From NCBI GenBank assembly GCA_030432775.1, contig JAUILO010000039.1, positions 1 to 17,673 of the forward strand: a DNA stretch of 17,673 bases, in the 5' to 3' direction. Position numbers and translations under genes: made by a program. The stretch is from Alphaproteobacteria bacterium. Its GTDB lineage: Bacteria > Pseudomonadota > Alphaproteobacteria > Micavibrionales > Micavibrionaceae. Shown piece after piece: positions 7,260 to 14,839 of this stretch (the first letter of the stretch is position 1; each line of letters starts with the position of its first letter). The notes under the pieces are model-generated. The model ran no database searches. It was given only the letters and a program-made list of their open reading frames with translations, and was not told where the DNA came from.

Positions 7260-7874
7260 TTAGTGGTTGTTTTTGATCCCGGAAATGAACGTATCAATCA
7301 GGTATCCGGCCATATCGGGAGCTGTATCTTGTTCGCTGACTATTGTGATCTTTCCTGTTTCCTGAAGAAAACACAGGCCGTGTACAGATGCCCAAAGCAC
7401 ACGCGCTGCGATTTTTCTTTTTTTGCCTTGTTTAGAGGTGAAATAAGGCTCTAGTAATTTTTCAAGTGGTGTGAATAGCTGATCCACCTTCTCATGATAC
7501 CAACCAGCATCGGTGCGGTTTTCTGTGACTTTAAGATTAAAAAGCATAAGCCAGTATGGTCTGTGCTCTTTCGCGAACTCCATATATCGATGAGCCATTG
7601 CCTTCATGTTTTTGATGGGTGTTTTTTTAGGGTCATTACATTTGGGGCTGCTTAAAATTGCCAAAAGGAGATCGAGCGTTTTGGAGTTTAGTTGCAAATA
7701 CAGGTCATCCATCGAGCTAAACAAGTTATAGATTGTTCCCGGAGCATAGCCTATATTTTTGGCTATGCGTCGTGCGGTTAAACCCTCAAATCCATGTTTT
7801 TCAATGATGTTCCAAGACTCTTCGATTATAAGAATTTTTAATTCTTCGCGAGTGTGATCACTTCTTCGGGCCAT
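7260..7874 (-). CDS. TetR/AcrR-family transcriptional regulator with WHG-type C-terminal domain
   Basis: 204 residues, a usual TetR length. The N-terminal helix-turn-helix spans about residues 10-55 (ESWNIIEKHGFEGLTARRIA, then GYAPGTIYNLFSSMDDLY). The C-terminal half is the ligand/dimer domain and contains VLWASVHGLCFL, a variant of the WHG motif of TetR subfamily 33. AAGGAA lies 6 bases before ATG, supporting the start. It is transcribed divergently from the lipid operon at 8038. The shared intergenic region holds two matching palindromes, so it very probably represses itself and that operon and is released by a small hydrophobic ligand. The ligand is unknown; an acyl compound would suit the regulated genes, but this is inference. 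Confidence 0.9.
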   Translation of the reverse strand: MARRSDHTREELKILIIEESWNIIEKHGFEGLTARRIAKNIGYAPGTIYNLFSSMDDLYLQLNSKTLDLLLAILSSPKCNDPKKTPIKNMKAMAHRYMEFAKEHRPYWLMLFNLKVTENRTDAGWYHEKVDQLFTPLEKLLEPYFTSKQGKKRKIAARVLWASVHGLCFLQETGKITIVSEQDTAPDMAGYLIDTFISGIKNNH

Positions 7875-7910
7875 TCTAAATTCCTTTGTACTTTGATCAT
7901 GGCACGATTT

Positions 7911-7923
7911 TGAACATGGTTCA
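7911..7923. promoter_or_regulatory. Candidate TetR operator 1 (TGAAC-ATG-GTTCA)
   Basis: Perfect 5-base inverted repeat with a 3-base centre, 37 bases upstream of the regulator's start codon. Its half-sites are identical to those of the site at 7968, which argues for a single dimeric regulator. Confidence 0.65.
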
Positions 7924-7967
7924 ATATTTTAATTGCACAACGTTCATAATTATGTCATCATTGAAAT

Positions 7968-7989
7968 TGAACAATGTTCATAAACATTG
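7968..7989. promoter_or_regulatory. Candidate TetR operator 2 with overlapping second palindrome
   Basis: TGAAC-AAT-GTTCA at 7968-7980 shares half-sites and spacing with 7911-7923. It overlaps a further perfect palindrome, CAATGTT-CATA-AACATTG, at 7972-7989. The centres of the two TGAAC sites are 57 bases apart, and this one is about 58 bases upstream of the lipid operon's start codon. Two dimers or a higher-order complex are possible. Confidence 0.65.
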
Positions 7990-8037
7990 CGATTTTTATG
8001 AAATACACTGCGTTAACAATATGGTAGGGTTGTAGTG

Positions 8038-10800
8038 ATGGAAATTATTTGGCTTGTAGGGCTGTTTGTCATTGTCACATTGTTTATGCCGTGGGTTAAT
8101 CACTCACGGTTTGGTTCGGTGCGAGATGACATTGATCGACTCCAACGACGTGTCCGTGATCTAGAGAGTAAGCTTTATGGTGGTGATGAAGTAAGGTCTG
8201 CAAAGGCCCAGCCTTTAAAACAAAAAGCTGACATAGTTCGCGAGCAAACAGGGACGTATGTTTCTGCAGCAGATAGAGAAGAGTGGAAAACACGCACGCA
8301 GAAAACTGAAGAAGTTGTCCAAGAACAAGTAGAAAAGTTTTCTAAACCTCAACCCCCTGTTGCTTCTGTTCCACTAGTTGGAATAATGGACTGGGAAAGA
8401 ACAGACTTTGCCGAAAAGGCGCAAAGTACGTTCGAGCAGAATATCGCTACTAAGTTGCCTGTTTGGATTGGATCAATCTCTCTTATCTTCGCTGCATTTT
8501 TCCTTGTTAAATATTCTATTGAATTTGGTTGGCTTGGGCCGATGGCGCGCGTCAGCCTCGGTGGATTATTCGGAATCGGATTACTAGCTGCTGGTCAATT
8601 TGTTTCAAAGAGGCCGGAGGTTGCAAATTCATTGCGAATTTCACAGGGTCTCATTGGAGCGGGTCTTGTGGGCCTGTATGTCAGCCTATATGCAGCTATT
8701 AACCTTTATGCCCTGATGCCTCCTGTTGTTGGCTTTGGCGGCATGATTGTTGTAACTGCTTTGGCTGTCATTCTGTCTTTATGGCACGGACAAGCTATTG
8801 CTGTTTTCGGTCTGCTTGGCGGCCTCTTAACGCCCGCTCTGGTTGGCTCTGATGAACCAAATGTAATTGCTCTTTTTACTTATTTATTCCTGCTGTTCAG
8901 CGGATTGTATGTCGTGCTGATCCGTAAAGGTTGGTGGATGCTGGCCATTATTGCATTGTTAGGCGTGTTTGGCTGGTCTGCAATGTGGTTCATGCTTGTA
9001 TTCTCAGCTTCTGATGCTTTTGCTTTGGTGCTTTTTGCTATAGCACTTACAGCCGTAGTGCTGGTGGCAACAGGAAAGCGTATTGTTGATGGTACACTTG
9101 AAGCGCACGAAAAATATCCTGTTCATTTCTTAAACGCAGCGGCGATTGTCGGAGGCGTTCTGACAATTATATGGCTCAGCTTTAAAGTGACTTTGGGTCT
9201 GTTTGATTGGTCAATGCTAGGTTTGCTTAGTTTAGCGCTCATAGTCCTTGCCTATTTCAAACAGGATGTTTACCAAAACCCGCTTTTGGTGAAGCTTGGA
9301 GTCAGCTTGGTTTTATTCTTCTTCTGGGCACAAAACGTTCCCCTTAGTGATGCTTTAGCTGTAATTGCCGGGATGTCTGCAGTCTATGTTGGCGGTAGTA
9401 CTTTTTTGATGAGCCGAGTGAGTGATCCACGCTTATGGGCAGGGCTTCAGGCCGGTACAGCATTGTCGCTTTATCTGATTTCTTATTGGGTTCTTGATTT
9501 GCCTGTATGGTTTATGCAGCCATTTGGTATGTTCTGGGGCATATTAAGTCTTGTATTGGCAAGCCTGTCGATTTACCAAGCGGCAGATATTCGTGAGAAA
9601 TATAAGGCCGATGGCATTATTCAAGATCATTTGGTTGCCATTTATTCTCTCGTTGCCTCTGCTTTTATTTCACTTGGTTTGGCGATTGAATTACCTTGGG
9701 CCTATGTACCGTTGGCCATCGCAGGTCAAGTGGCGGCGACAGCTTGGGTTTACCGTTGCACAGGCATCGATTTCTTAAAATGCATCATGTACATCCTGAC
9801 TCTTGTTTTTGTTGCGATGAATTATGAGCAAGTGTTGCTTTTCGGTAGCATCATTCTTCACAGTCTCGCTGGTGACACACCGTCGATGCGTTCTATTGGG
9901 GCTTTTGCTTTGGATGCACCTCTTGTGAAGATGGGTATTCCTGCTCTGTTTATGTATCTGTCTTTATCGGTTGTGATGCGCCAAGGAGACAAAAAGTATA
10001 AGAGCGATCAAATGCTCATTCATGCCTTGTTTGGTACGGCCAATATTCTGGCCTTATTTACAGCTTACTACGTTTTCCGTGACTTCTTCCATACCGGAGC
10101 CGGACATATCTTCTCTTCAGAAACTGGATTCATTGAGAGAGGAGTTATTACTATGACGCTGGCAGGCGTTGGCATCGGAATAATTGAGTTTATCCGTAAG
10201 CACGATGTTGAATTCTTAAAGCCGTGGGGCGGTGTTATATTCCGTATGGCGATGATCCGTTTTGTGTATTTCGACTTTTTCTTACACAATCCGTATTGGT
10301 CAAGTGAACAGTTTGTTGGTGATATGCCTCTATTAAACGGTGTGACGCTGACTTACGGTTTGGGTTTGCTGGCGGTGGTTTGGGCCATTCAAAATCGTGG
10401 TTTGGTCGCTAAAACAGACTTTCTGCGCAAACTTTATGGGGCGATTGCCCTGGCATCAGTCTTTGCTGTGACATCGTTAAACGTGCGTCAATATTTCCAT
10501 GGTGGTTTTTTGGAACATGGTGGAATGAGTTCTGCTGAGCTATATGTTTATTCTTTGGTCTGGTTTTTAACTGGCGTGGCGTTCTTAACGGCAGGGATTA
10601 AGTTCCAAAACAAACCGGCACGCATGGTTTCTATAGCCTTTATTGCTCTGGCAGTATTCAAGGTTTTTCTCTTTGATGCCGCGGAGCTTGAAGGGCTGTA
10701 CCGTGTATTCTCGTTCCTTGGTTTGGGTGTTTCATTGATTGGTTTGAGTTACTTCTATACACGTTTTGTATTTGGTGAAACAAAGGCGGTTAAAGAGTGA
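8038..10800 (+). CDS. DUF2339-family large polytopic membrane protein
   Basis: 920 residues from ATG 8038. A GTG three bases earlier keeps the same frame, but AGGG at 8026-8029 is 8 bases from the ATG, the better start. Residues 1-20 form an N-terminal membrane anchor, followed by a short coiled coil (DDIDRLQRRVRDLESKL) and a hydrophilic linker to about 120. The family signature follows (FEQNIATKLPVWIGSISLIF, FFLVKYSIEFGWLGP). The rest is a long succession of roughly 25 hydrophobic helices. DUF2339 proteins are widespread inner-membrane proteins without an established activity. It is the first gene of the operon, controlled by the divergent TetR regulator, and its stop is 4 bases before the next ATG. 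A role in lipid or envelope handling is suggested only by its neighbours. Confidence 0.88.
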   Translation: MEIIWLVGLFVIVTLFMPWVNHSRFGSVRDDIDRLQRRVRDLESKLYGGDEVRSAKAQPLKQKADIVREQTGTYVSAADREEWKTRTQKTEEVVQEQVEKFSKPQPPVASVPLVGIMDWERTDFAEKAQSTFEQNIATKLPVWIGSISLIFAAFFLVKYSIEFGWLGPMARVSLGGLFGIGLLAAGQFVSKRPEVANSLRISQGLIGAGLVGLYVSLYAAINLYALMPPVVGFGGMIVVTALAVILSLWHGQAIAVFGLLGGLLTPALVGSDEPNVIALFTYLFLLFSGLYVVLIRKGWWMLAIIALLGVFGWSAMWFMLVFSASDAFALVLFAIALTAVVLVATGKRIVDGTLEAHEKYPVHFLNAAAIVGGVLTIIWLSFKVTLGLFDWSMLGLLSLALIVLAYFKQDVYQNPLLVKLGVSLVLFFFWAQNVPLSDALAVIAGMSAVYVGGSTFLMSRVSDPRLWAGLQAGTALSLYLISYWVLDLPVWFMQPFGMFWGILSLVLASLSIYQAADIREKYKADGIIQDHLVAIYSLVASAFISLGLAIELPWAYVPLAIAGQVAATAWVYRCTGIDFLKCIMYILTLVFVAMNYEQVLLFGSIILHSLAGDTPSMRSIGAFALDAPLVKMGIPALFMYLSLSVVMRQGDKKYKSDQMLIHALFGTANILALFTAYYVFRDFFHTGAGHIFSSETGFIERGVITMTLAGVGIGIIEFIRKHDVEFLKPWGGVIFRMAMIRFVYFDFFLHNPYWSSEQFVGDMPLLNGVTLTYGLGLLAVVWAIQNRGLVAKTDFLRKLYGAIALASVFAVTSLNVRQYFHGGFLEHGGMSSAELYVYSLVWFLTGVAFLTAGIKFQNKPARMVSIAFIALAVFKVFLFDAAELEGLYRVFSFLGLGVSLIGLSYFYTRFVFGETKAVKE

Positions 10801-10804
10801 TGTT

Positions 10805-11185
10805 ATGGCCTATAACGATCAAACAATAATTCTACTGTACGGTATCGATCATTCTATGAGGAACATGCTGTTACTTGCGAAGGTTTTGAAGAGGCAAGGA
10901 GATACAACGTGCAATATCACTTATCCATCTTTAAGGCATGACATCAAAACGCTTTTAAAGTGGCTTCACGATAAGCTTGAAAAAAAGCAAAGTTGGCAAA
11001 GCACAGACAAAGCTTATTTTGTAACCCATTCTAACTCTAGTATTATCGATCCTCCGGCGGAAGACTTGTGCGATGCGGTTGGTATCGTTGATATTGATGC
11101 GCAGATTAGTTGGATTTCTGAATTTCATAAGATACCTGTAAATCAAAAAAAACTCACCTACTCCAACTATTTTAAACAAGGTTAG
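10805..11185 (+). CDS. Degenerate, shortened lipase-like alpha/beta-hydrolase
   Basis: Start taken at ATG 10805 (126 residues), 4 bases after the DUF2339 stop; an earlier in-frame start at 10766 would lie inside that gene. The first 80 residues resemble bacterial lipases of the PGAP1/triacylglycerol-lipase type: IILLYGIDHSMRNMLLLAKV, then TYPSLRHDIKTLLKWLHDKL and AYFVTHS. Two catalytic features are altered: the usual LLHG oxyanion motif reads LLYG, and the nucleophile elbow HS-x-GG reads HSNSS. After that, resemblance ends, and the usual C-terminal His-bearing region is absent (such enzymes generally exceed 200 residues). It is probably a decayed gene kept in an operon, or a non-catalytic small protein. 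The frame is otherwise clean. Confidence 0.55.
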   Translation: MAYNDQTIILLYGIDHSMRNMLLLAKVLKRQGDTTCNITYPSLRHDIKTLLKWLHDKLEKKQSWQSTDKAYFVTHSNSSIIDPPAEDLCDAVGIVDIDAQISWISEFHKIPVNQKKLTYSNYFKQG

Positions 11186-11196
11186 GCCCGCATTAC

Positions 11197-11790
11197 ATGA
11201 TTAGTGTTTATGATCTAAAATCTCGTTTTCAAGACTTGTTGAGGCCTGTTTGTAAAAGCCTTGCGGATAAGGGTGTGACGGCCAATCAAATTACTATAAC
11301 AGCGTTGGTTTTAAGTGCTCTGTATGGCATGTTGCTTTGTCTGAATATTCCGTTGCTTTGGTTGTTATTGCCTGTTTTTTTGTTTATTCGCATGGGGTTA
11401 AATGCGATTGATGGAATGTTGGCGCGTGAGCATAATATGAAGTCCAAACTCGGTATGGCCCTTAATGAATTGGGAGATGTTGTATCTGATACGGCCCTTT
11501 TTGTTCCTTTTATTTTCTATGCACCGGAAGCTGTTTGGGCAGTAGGCGCATTTATTTTGATAGCGACCTTGAATGAGTTTTGCGGTGTCTTGGCTTTTAT
11601 GATGAGTGGGCAGCGCCGTTATGATGGACCAATGGGCAAGAGTGACAGGGCCGCTGTAACAGGTGTTCTTGGCTTTTTGATTGGGATTGGAGTTTCATTG
11701 CAAGGTATTTTGGGCTGGGTTTTTGTACTTTTAGCGATCCTGTGTATCTGGTCATGCATCAATCGTTTGCGCTCAGCTTTAAAGAAATAG
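11197..11790 (+). CDS. ynbA: CDP-alcohol phosphatidyltransferase (YnbA-like), atypical active-site motif
   Basis: Would condense CDP-diacylglycerol with an alcohol, releasing CMP and making a phospholipid, in the inner membrane. 197 residues with about five to six helices. The beginning (LKSRFQDLLRPVCKSLADKG, then VTANQIT) is the class-I family start. The family motif D-x2-D-G-x2-A-R-x8-G-x3-D-x3-D is seen at residues 69-94 with perfect spacing, but positions 1 and 3 are Asn (N69-A-I-D72-G-M-L-A-R and G86-M-A-L-N90-E-L-G-D94). D72 and D94 are kept. The E. coli relative is YnbA, also next to a CDP-diglyceride synthase (YnbB). It lies 11 bases after the preceding gene and 10 before the next. 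The acceptor alcohol cannot be predicted. Confidence 0.85.
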   Translation: MISVYDLKSRFQDLLRPVCKSLADKGVTANQITITALVLSALYGMLLCLNIPLLWLLLPVFLFIRMGLNAIDGMLAREHNMKSKLGMALNELGDVVSDTALFVPFIFYAPEAVWAVGAFILIATLNEFCGVLAFMMSGQRRYDGPMGKSDRAAVTGVLGFLIGIGVSLQGILGWVFVLLAILCIWSCINRLRSALKK

Positions 11791-11800
11791 GAGAAATTTT

Positions 11801-12739
11801 ATGCTCAATTTTTTGGATAACCCTGTTCATTTCGGCATCGCTGTTGTTGTTGGATTGCTTGCCGCTGCAACGTTGATTGTATTTGCGCTGACAAAAGCAA
11901 AACCTAATCAAGATTTCAAAGAATTAACAAATCGCATTAAAAGCTGGTGGGTGATGATCGCCATTTTTTCGATTGCGCTTCTATCCTCGCCCATTGTTTC
12001 TGTTATTTTTTTTGGGTTGATAAGCTTTCTTGCACTTAAGGAATATGTTTCGGTTATTCCGTTACGCAAAGCAGACAGAAGGGTTCTATTCTGGGCGTAT
12101 TTGACGATCCCCATTCAATATATTCTGGTTGCTACTAATCAATACGGTTTGTTTATTGTCTTCATACCTGTCTGGGTGTTTTTCCTGCTTCCATTTCGTC
12201 TCATTTTAACAAAACAAACGGAGGGTTTTCTGAAATCTGTTTCTGCGATTAGCTGGGGTTTAATGGTAACAGTCTTTGCTGTCTCGCATACGGCTATGTT
12301 GATGATGTTCCCAGCTACGGGTGGCAATGCTGCAGGTGGATCTGGGCTGATTTTATTTCTGGTAATCTTGAACCAAGGCAATGATGTTGCTCAATATGTG
12401 TGGGGTAAGATGCTTGGAAAACATAAGATTGTCCCTGATGTCAGTCCGAACAAGACATGGGAAGGGTTCCTCGGTGGTGTAGGCACTACAATGGTTATGG
12501 CTGTGTTGTTCCATAGTTTCCTGACACCTTTCAGTATTCCGTTTGCCTTATTTGTAGGAGCTATGCTCGCGGTTACGGGCTTTATTGGCGATGTTACATT
12601 CTCGGCTATGAAGCGCGATCTTCAGATTAAAGATGCAGGAGCACTTATCCCCGGTCATGGAGGCATTCTTGATCGAATAGATTCCTTAAGTTTAAGTGCT
12701 CCGTTGTTTTTCCATACGGTTCGGTTTTTCTATTACTAG
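11801..12739 (+). CDS. ynbB: Phosphatidate cytidylyltransferase (YnbB-like CDP-diglyceride synthase)
   Basis: Makes CDP-diacylglycerol from phosphatidate and CTP, supplying the preceding gene's enzyme. 312 residues with about eight to nine membrane segments. The C-terminal CdsA signature is complete: SAMKRDLQIKDAG followed by PGHGGILDRIDS, with the Lys-Arg, Lys-Asp, His-Gly-Gly and Asp-Arg-x-Asp positions. Upstream conserved elements PNKTWEGFLGG and QGNDVAQYVWGK are also present. AGGAG at 11789-11793, overlapping the previous stop, gives 7-base spacing to ATG. It is probably a second, specialised CdsA beside the housekeeping enzyme, which should lie elsewhere; that is inference from the E. 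coli YnbB precedent. Confidence 0.92.
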   Translation: MLNFLDNPVHFGIAVVVGLLAAATLIVFALTKAKPNQDFKELTNRIKSWWVMIAIFSIALLSSPIVSVIFFGLISFLALKEYVSVIPLRKADRRVLFWAYLTIPIQYILVATNQYGLFIVFIPVWVFFLLPFRLILTKQTEGFLKSVSAISWGLMVTVFAVSHTAMLMMFPATGGNAAGGSGLILFLVILNQGNDVAQYVWGKMLGKHKIVPDVSPNKTWEGFLGGVGTTMVMAVLFHSFLTPFSIPFALFVGAMLAVTGFIGDVTFSAMKRDLQIKDAGALIPGHGGILDRIDSLSLSAPLFFHTVRFFYY

Positions 12740-12748
12740 GAGCTGAGT

Positions 12749-13396
12749 ATGAAGCATAAATTTCACAATATACTCCGCTGGGCTTTCTACGGCGTGATTG
12801 TCAGGCCTATTTTGCTAATTATCCTCGGTTTTAATGCAAGGCATATGGAACGCTTGAAACCGAGGGGCGCACATCTGATTGCAGCCAACCATAACTCTCA
12901 TTTGGATGCGATGGTGCTCATGAGTTTGTTTAAGCTCTCCGACTTACCTAAAGTGAAAGTTGTTGCGGCCAAGGATTATTTTTGCCGAACACCTCTTATG
13001 ACTTGGTTTTCCGTCAATGTGATTGGCGTGATACCGATTGATCGCGGCGGTGAAACTGAAAATCCCATTCAGCCTATGATGGATGCTTTAGACCAAGACT
13101 GTACAGTTATAATCTTTCCTGAAGGATCGCGTGGTGATCCTGAGCAGCAATCTCCTTTAAAATATGGCATCACCAAGGTGCTCGAAGCCAAGCCAGATAT
13201 TCAGATTACACCTGTTTACATGTATGGCCTTGGCAAGGCGTTGCCGCGCGGGGAGGCTCTGCTGGTGCCGTTTGTGTGCGAAATCAATATTGGAGAGCCT
13301 GTGAACTGGGAAGGCGATAGGACAAAACTTATTGAAACCCTGCAAAATACTTTTGATGCCTTGAAAAGTGAAATGGAGGTCAAGCCGTGGCAATAA
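12749..13396 (+). CDS. 1-acyl-glycerol-3-phosphate acyltransferase (PlsC-like)
   Basis: Transfers an acyl chain to lysophosphatidate to give phosphatidate, the substrate of the neighbouring CDP-diglyceride synthase. 215 residues. The N-terminal segment around 10-28 is a membrane anchor. Motif I H-x4-D is at 48-53 (NHNSHLDA). IDRGG at about 97-101 matches the motif-II region, and motif III FPEGSR is at 123-128. Further along, PVYMYGLGKALPRGE resembles motif IV of this family. AGGAG overlapping the preceding stop gives a good ribosome binding site. The gene overlaps the next by 10 bases. The acyl donor (acyl-ACP or acyl-CoA) is unknown. Confidence 0.9.
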   Translation: MKHKFHNILRWAFYGVIVRPILLIILGFNARHMERLKPRGAHLIAANHNSHLDAMVLMSLFKLSDLPKVKVVAAKDYFCRTPLMTWFSVNVIGVIPIDRGGETENPIQPMMDALDQDCTVIIFPEGSRGDPEQQSPLKYGITKVLEAKPDIQITPVYMYGLGKALPRGEALLVPFVCEINIGEPVNWEGDRTKLIETLQNTFDALKSEMEVKPWQ

Positions 13397-13935
13397 AAAC
13401 GCGCTTGATTAGTTTTGCTTGGGGGGTTGCTGAGGCTACATTCTTTTTCTTCGTACCGGATATTTGGCTCAGCCGTATTGTTCTCGAAGATAAGAAAGAA
13501 GCTTACATCAACATTGCTTTTACAACACTTGGAGCTTTGTTCGGCGGATCAGTTCTATATTTTCTGGCTTTGAGCCATTTTGAGAATATTCAGAGCTTTC
13601 TTGATTTCATTCCAGGGATTTCAAACACTATGGTTGAGCAAGCTGGATACCAGATTCAAGAACTAGGACTTTGGGAATCCTTGCTAACAGGCATAGCGTC
13701 AGGTGTCCCCTATAAAATCTATGCTTCTTGGTCAGGCCATTTGAACTTATCTCTTATAACGTTCCTCATGGCTAGCGCTTGTGTCCGCGCTCTTCGTTTT
13801 ACTGCTGTTACCGGAATAGCACATATAGCAAGCCTTTGTCTTCAAAATCGATTGAACATATCTCAGCTATATTGGGTGCATGCGATATGTTGGGTGCTCT
13901 TTTATATGTTTTATTTTCATAAATTTGGATTTTAA
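13387..13935 (+). CDS. YqaA/DedA-related (VTT-like) small membrane protein
   Basis: 182 residues, starting with GTG 13387. GGAGGT at 13375-13380 with 6-base spacing fixes this start, which overlaps the acyltransferase stop. Conserved family features are WGVAEATFFFFVPDIWLS, a glycine-rich LGALFGGSVLYF helix, and GVPYKIYASWSGH. About five hydrophobic segments are visible. VTT/DedA proteins include bacterial lipid transporters and scramblases, so a lipid-flipping role at the end of a phospholipid operon is plausible but unproven. It is the last gene of the operon, and no clear terminator follows before the insertion sequence. Confidence 0.75.
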   Translation: MAIKTRLISFAWGVAEATFFFFVPDIWLSRIVLEDKKEAYINIAFTTLGALFGGSVLYFLALSHFENIQSFLDFIPGISNTMVEQAGYQIQELGLWESLLTGIASGVPYKIYASWSGHLNLSLITFLMASACVRALRFTAVTGIAHIASLCLQNRLNISQLYWVHAICWVLFYMFYFHKFGF

Positions 13936-13948
13936 CTATATTAAAGCA

Positions 13949-14750
13949 GAGAAAGGTTAGCGCGGTCTTGTCAGATTAAAATGTAGTTTTAGATGATTTG
14001 TGGTATTTTGCTGTTTATGAGCAAAATTGACTCCTTCAAATATTACAAAACTAGCCCCGAAATAATCAAATTAGCCGTGATGTATTACATCCGGTATCCG
14101 CTAAGTTTGCGTCAAGTTGAAGATATCTTGCATGAACGTGGTATCGATATTTGTCATGAAACGGTGCGGTATTGGTGGAATAAATTCGGTAATTTATTTG
14201 CTAAAGATCTCAAGAAAAAGGCGGTTCATATCCCGTCAAACTGGCGTTGGCATATTGATGAGGTCTTCGTCAAAATAAACGGTGAAACGCATTATTTGTG
14301 GCGAGCCGTGGATTACGAAGGAACGATTTTAGATTGTTATGTTTCCAAGAGAAGAAATAGAAAGGCCGCGCGTAAAGTATTGAAAAAGCTTATATCTAAG
14401 CATGGTCAGCCAAAGAAAATCGTCACCGATAAGCTTGCGTCTTACGGCGCGGCTTTAAGAGACTTGAATATGAAGCATTTGCAAGAAACGGGGCAATACA
14501 AGAACAGTCAGGTTGAGAATTCACACCTACACTTTCGACGGCGAGAGAAGATGATGAACAAGTTTAGATCGACGAGATCTCTTCAAAATTTCACAGCCAT
14601 TCACTCTTCATTCCTCAACCATTTCAATCACCAACGCCATTTAGAGAATCGACAAAACTTTAAGAATTTACGTTACAATTCAGTTGAGCAATGGCGCGGA
14701 ATTTGTGCCGCATAATTTGAGGCAGAAACGCTTTCGGAGAAAAGTTAGCG
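13949..14750 (+). mobile_element. IS6-family insertion sequence (ends not certain)
   Basis: A complete single-ORF IS6-type transposase lies between two nearly identical 14-base direct repeats, GAGAAAGGTTAGCG (13949-13962) and GAGAAAAGTTAGCG (14737-14750; 13 of 14 match). I could not find the expected short terminal inverted repeats, so the true ends are not defined: the direct repeats may be target-derived or coincidental, or the ends may have decayed. The element separates the lipid operon from the 14840 gene. Confidence 0.5.
14017..14715 (+). CDS. IS6-family transposase
   Basis: 232 residues from ATG 14017. An in-frame ATG at 13993 would add eight residues, but MSKIDSFKYYKTSPEI is the natural family start. 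The N-terminal helix-turn-helix lies at about 28-50 (LSLRQVEDILHERG). The DDE core is complete: D81 in WRWHIDEVFVKI, D138 in IVTDKLASYGAA and E167 in QVENSH, followed by FRRRE. The 28-residue D-to-E spacing is that seen in the chromosomal IS6 subgroup. No frameshift or stop is seen, so it could be active if the element's ends are present. Confidence 0.92.
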   Translation: MSKIDSFKYYKTSPEIIKLAVMYYIRYPLSLRQVEDILHERGIDICHETVRYWWNKFGNLFAKDLKKKAVHIPSNWRWHIDEVFVKINGETHYLWRAVDYEGTILDCYVSKRRNRKAARKVLKKLISKHGQPKKIVTDKLASYGAALRDLNMKHLQETGQYKNSQVENSHLHFRRREKMMNKFRSTRSLQNFTAIHSSFLNHFNHQRHLENRQNFKNLRYNSVEQWRGICAA

Positions 14751-14839
14751 TAGCACTATGAGCAAGATTTCAAAAATTAATTCTATGGCTGGAATTACAA
14801 AATCACAGTGACGCTGAACACACCATAAGGGGACGTATA

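Noticed and set aside
7200..7454. + strand ORF of 84 codons
   Set aside because: It is antisense to the TetR gene, has no ribosome binding site, and the opposite strand encodes a convincing protein.
13949..14750. Direct repeats as a classical target-site duplication
   Set aside because: Too long for the 8-base IS6 duplication, and the adjoining bases do not form inverted terminal repeats.
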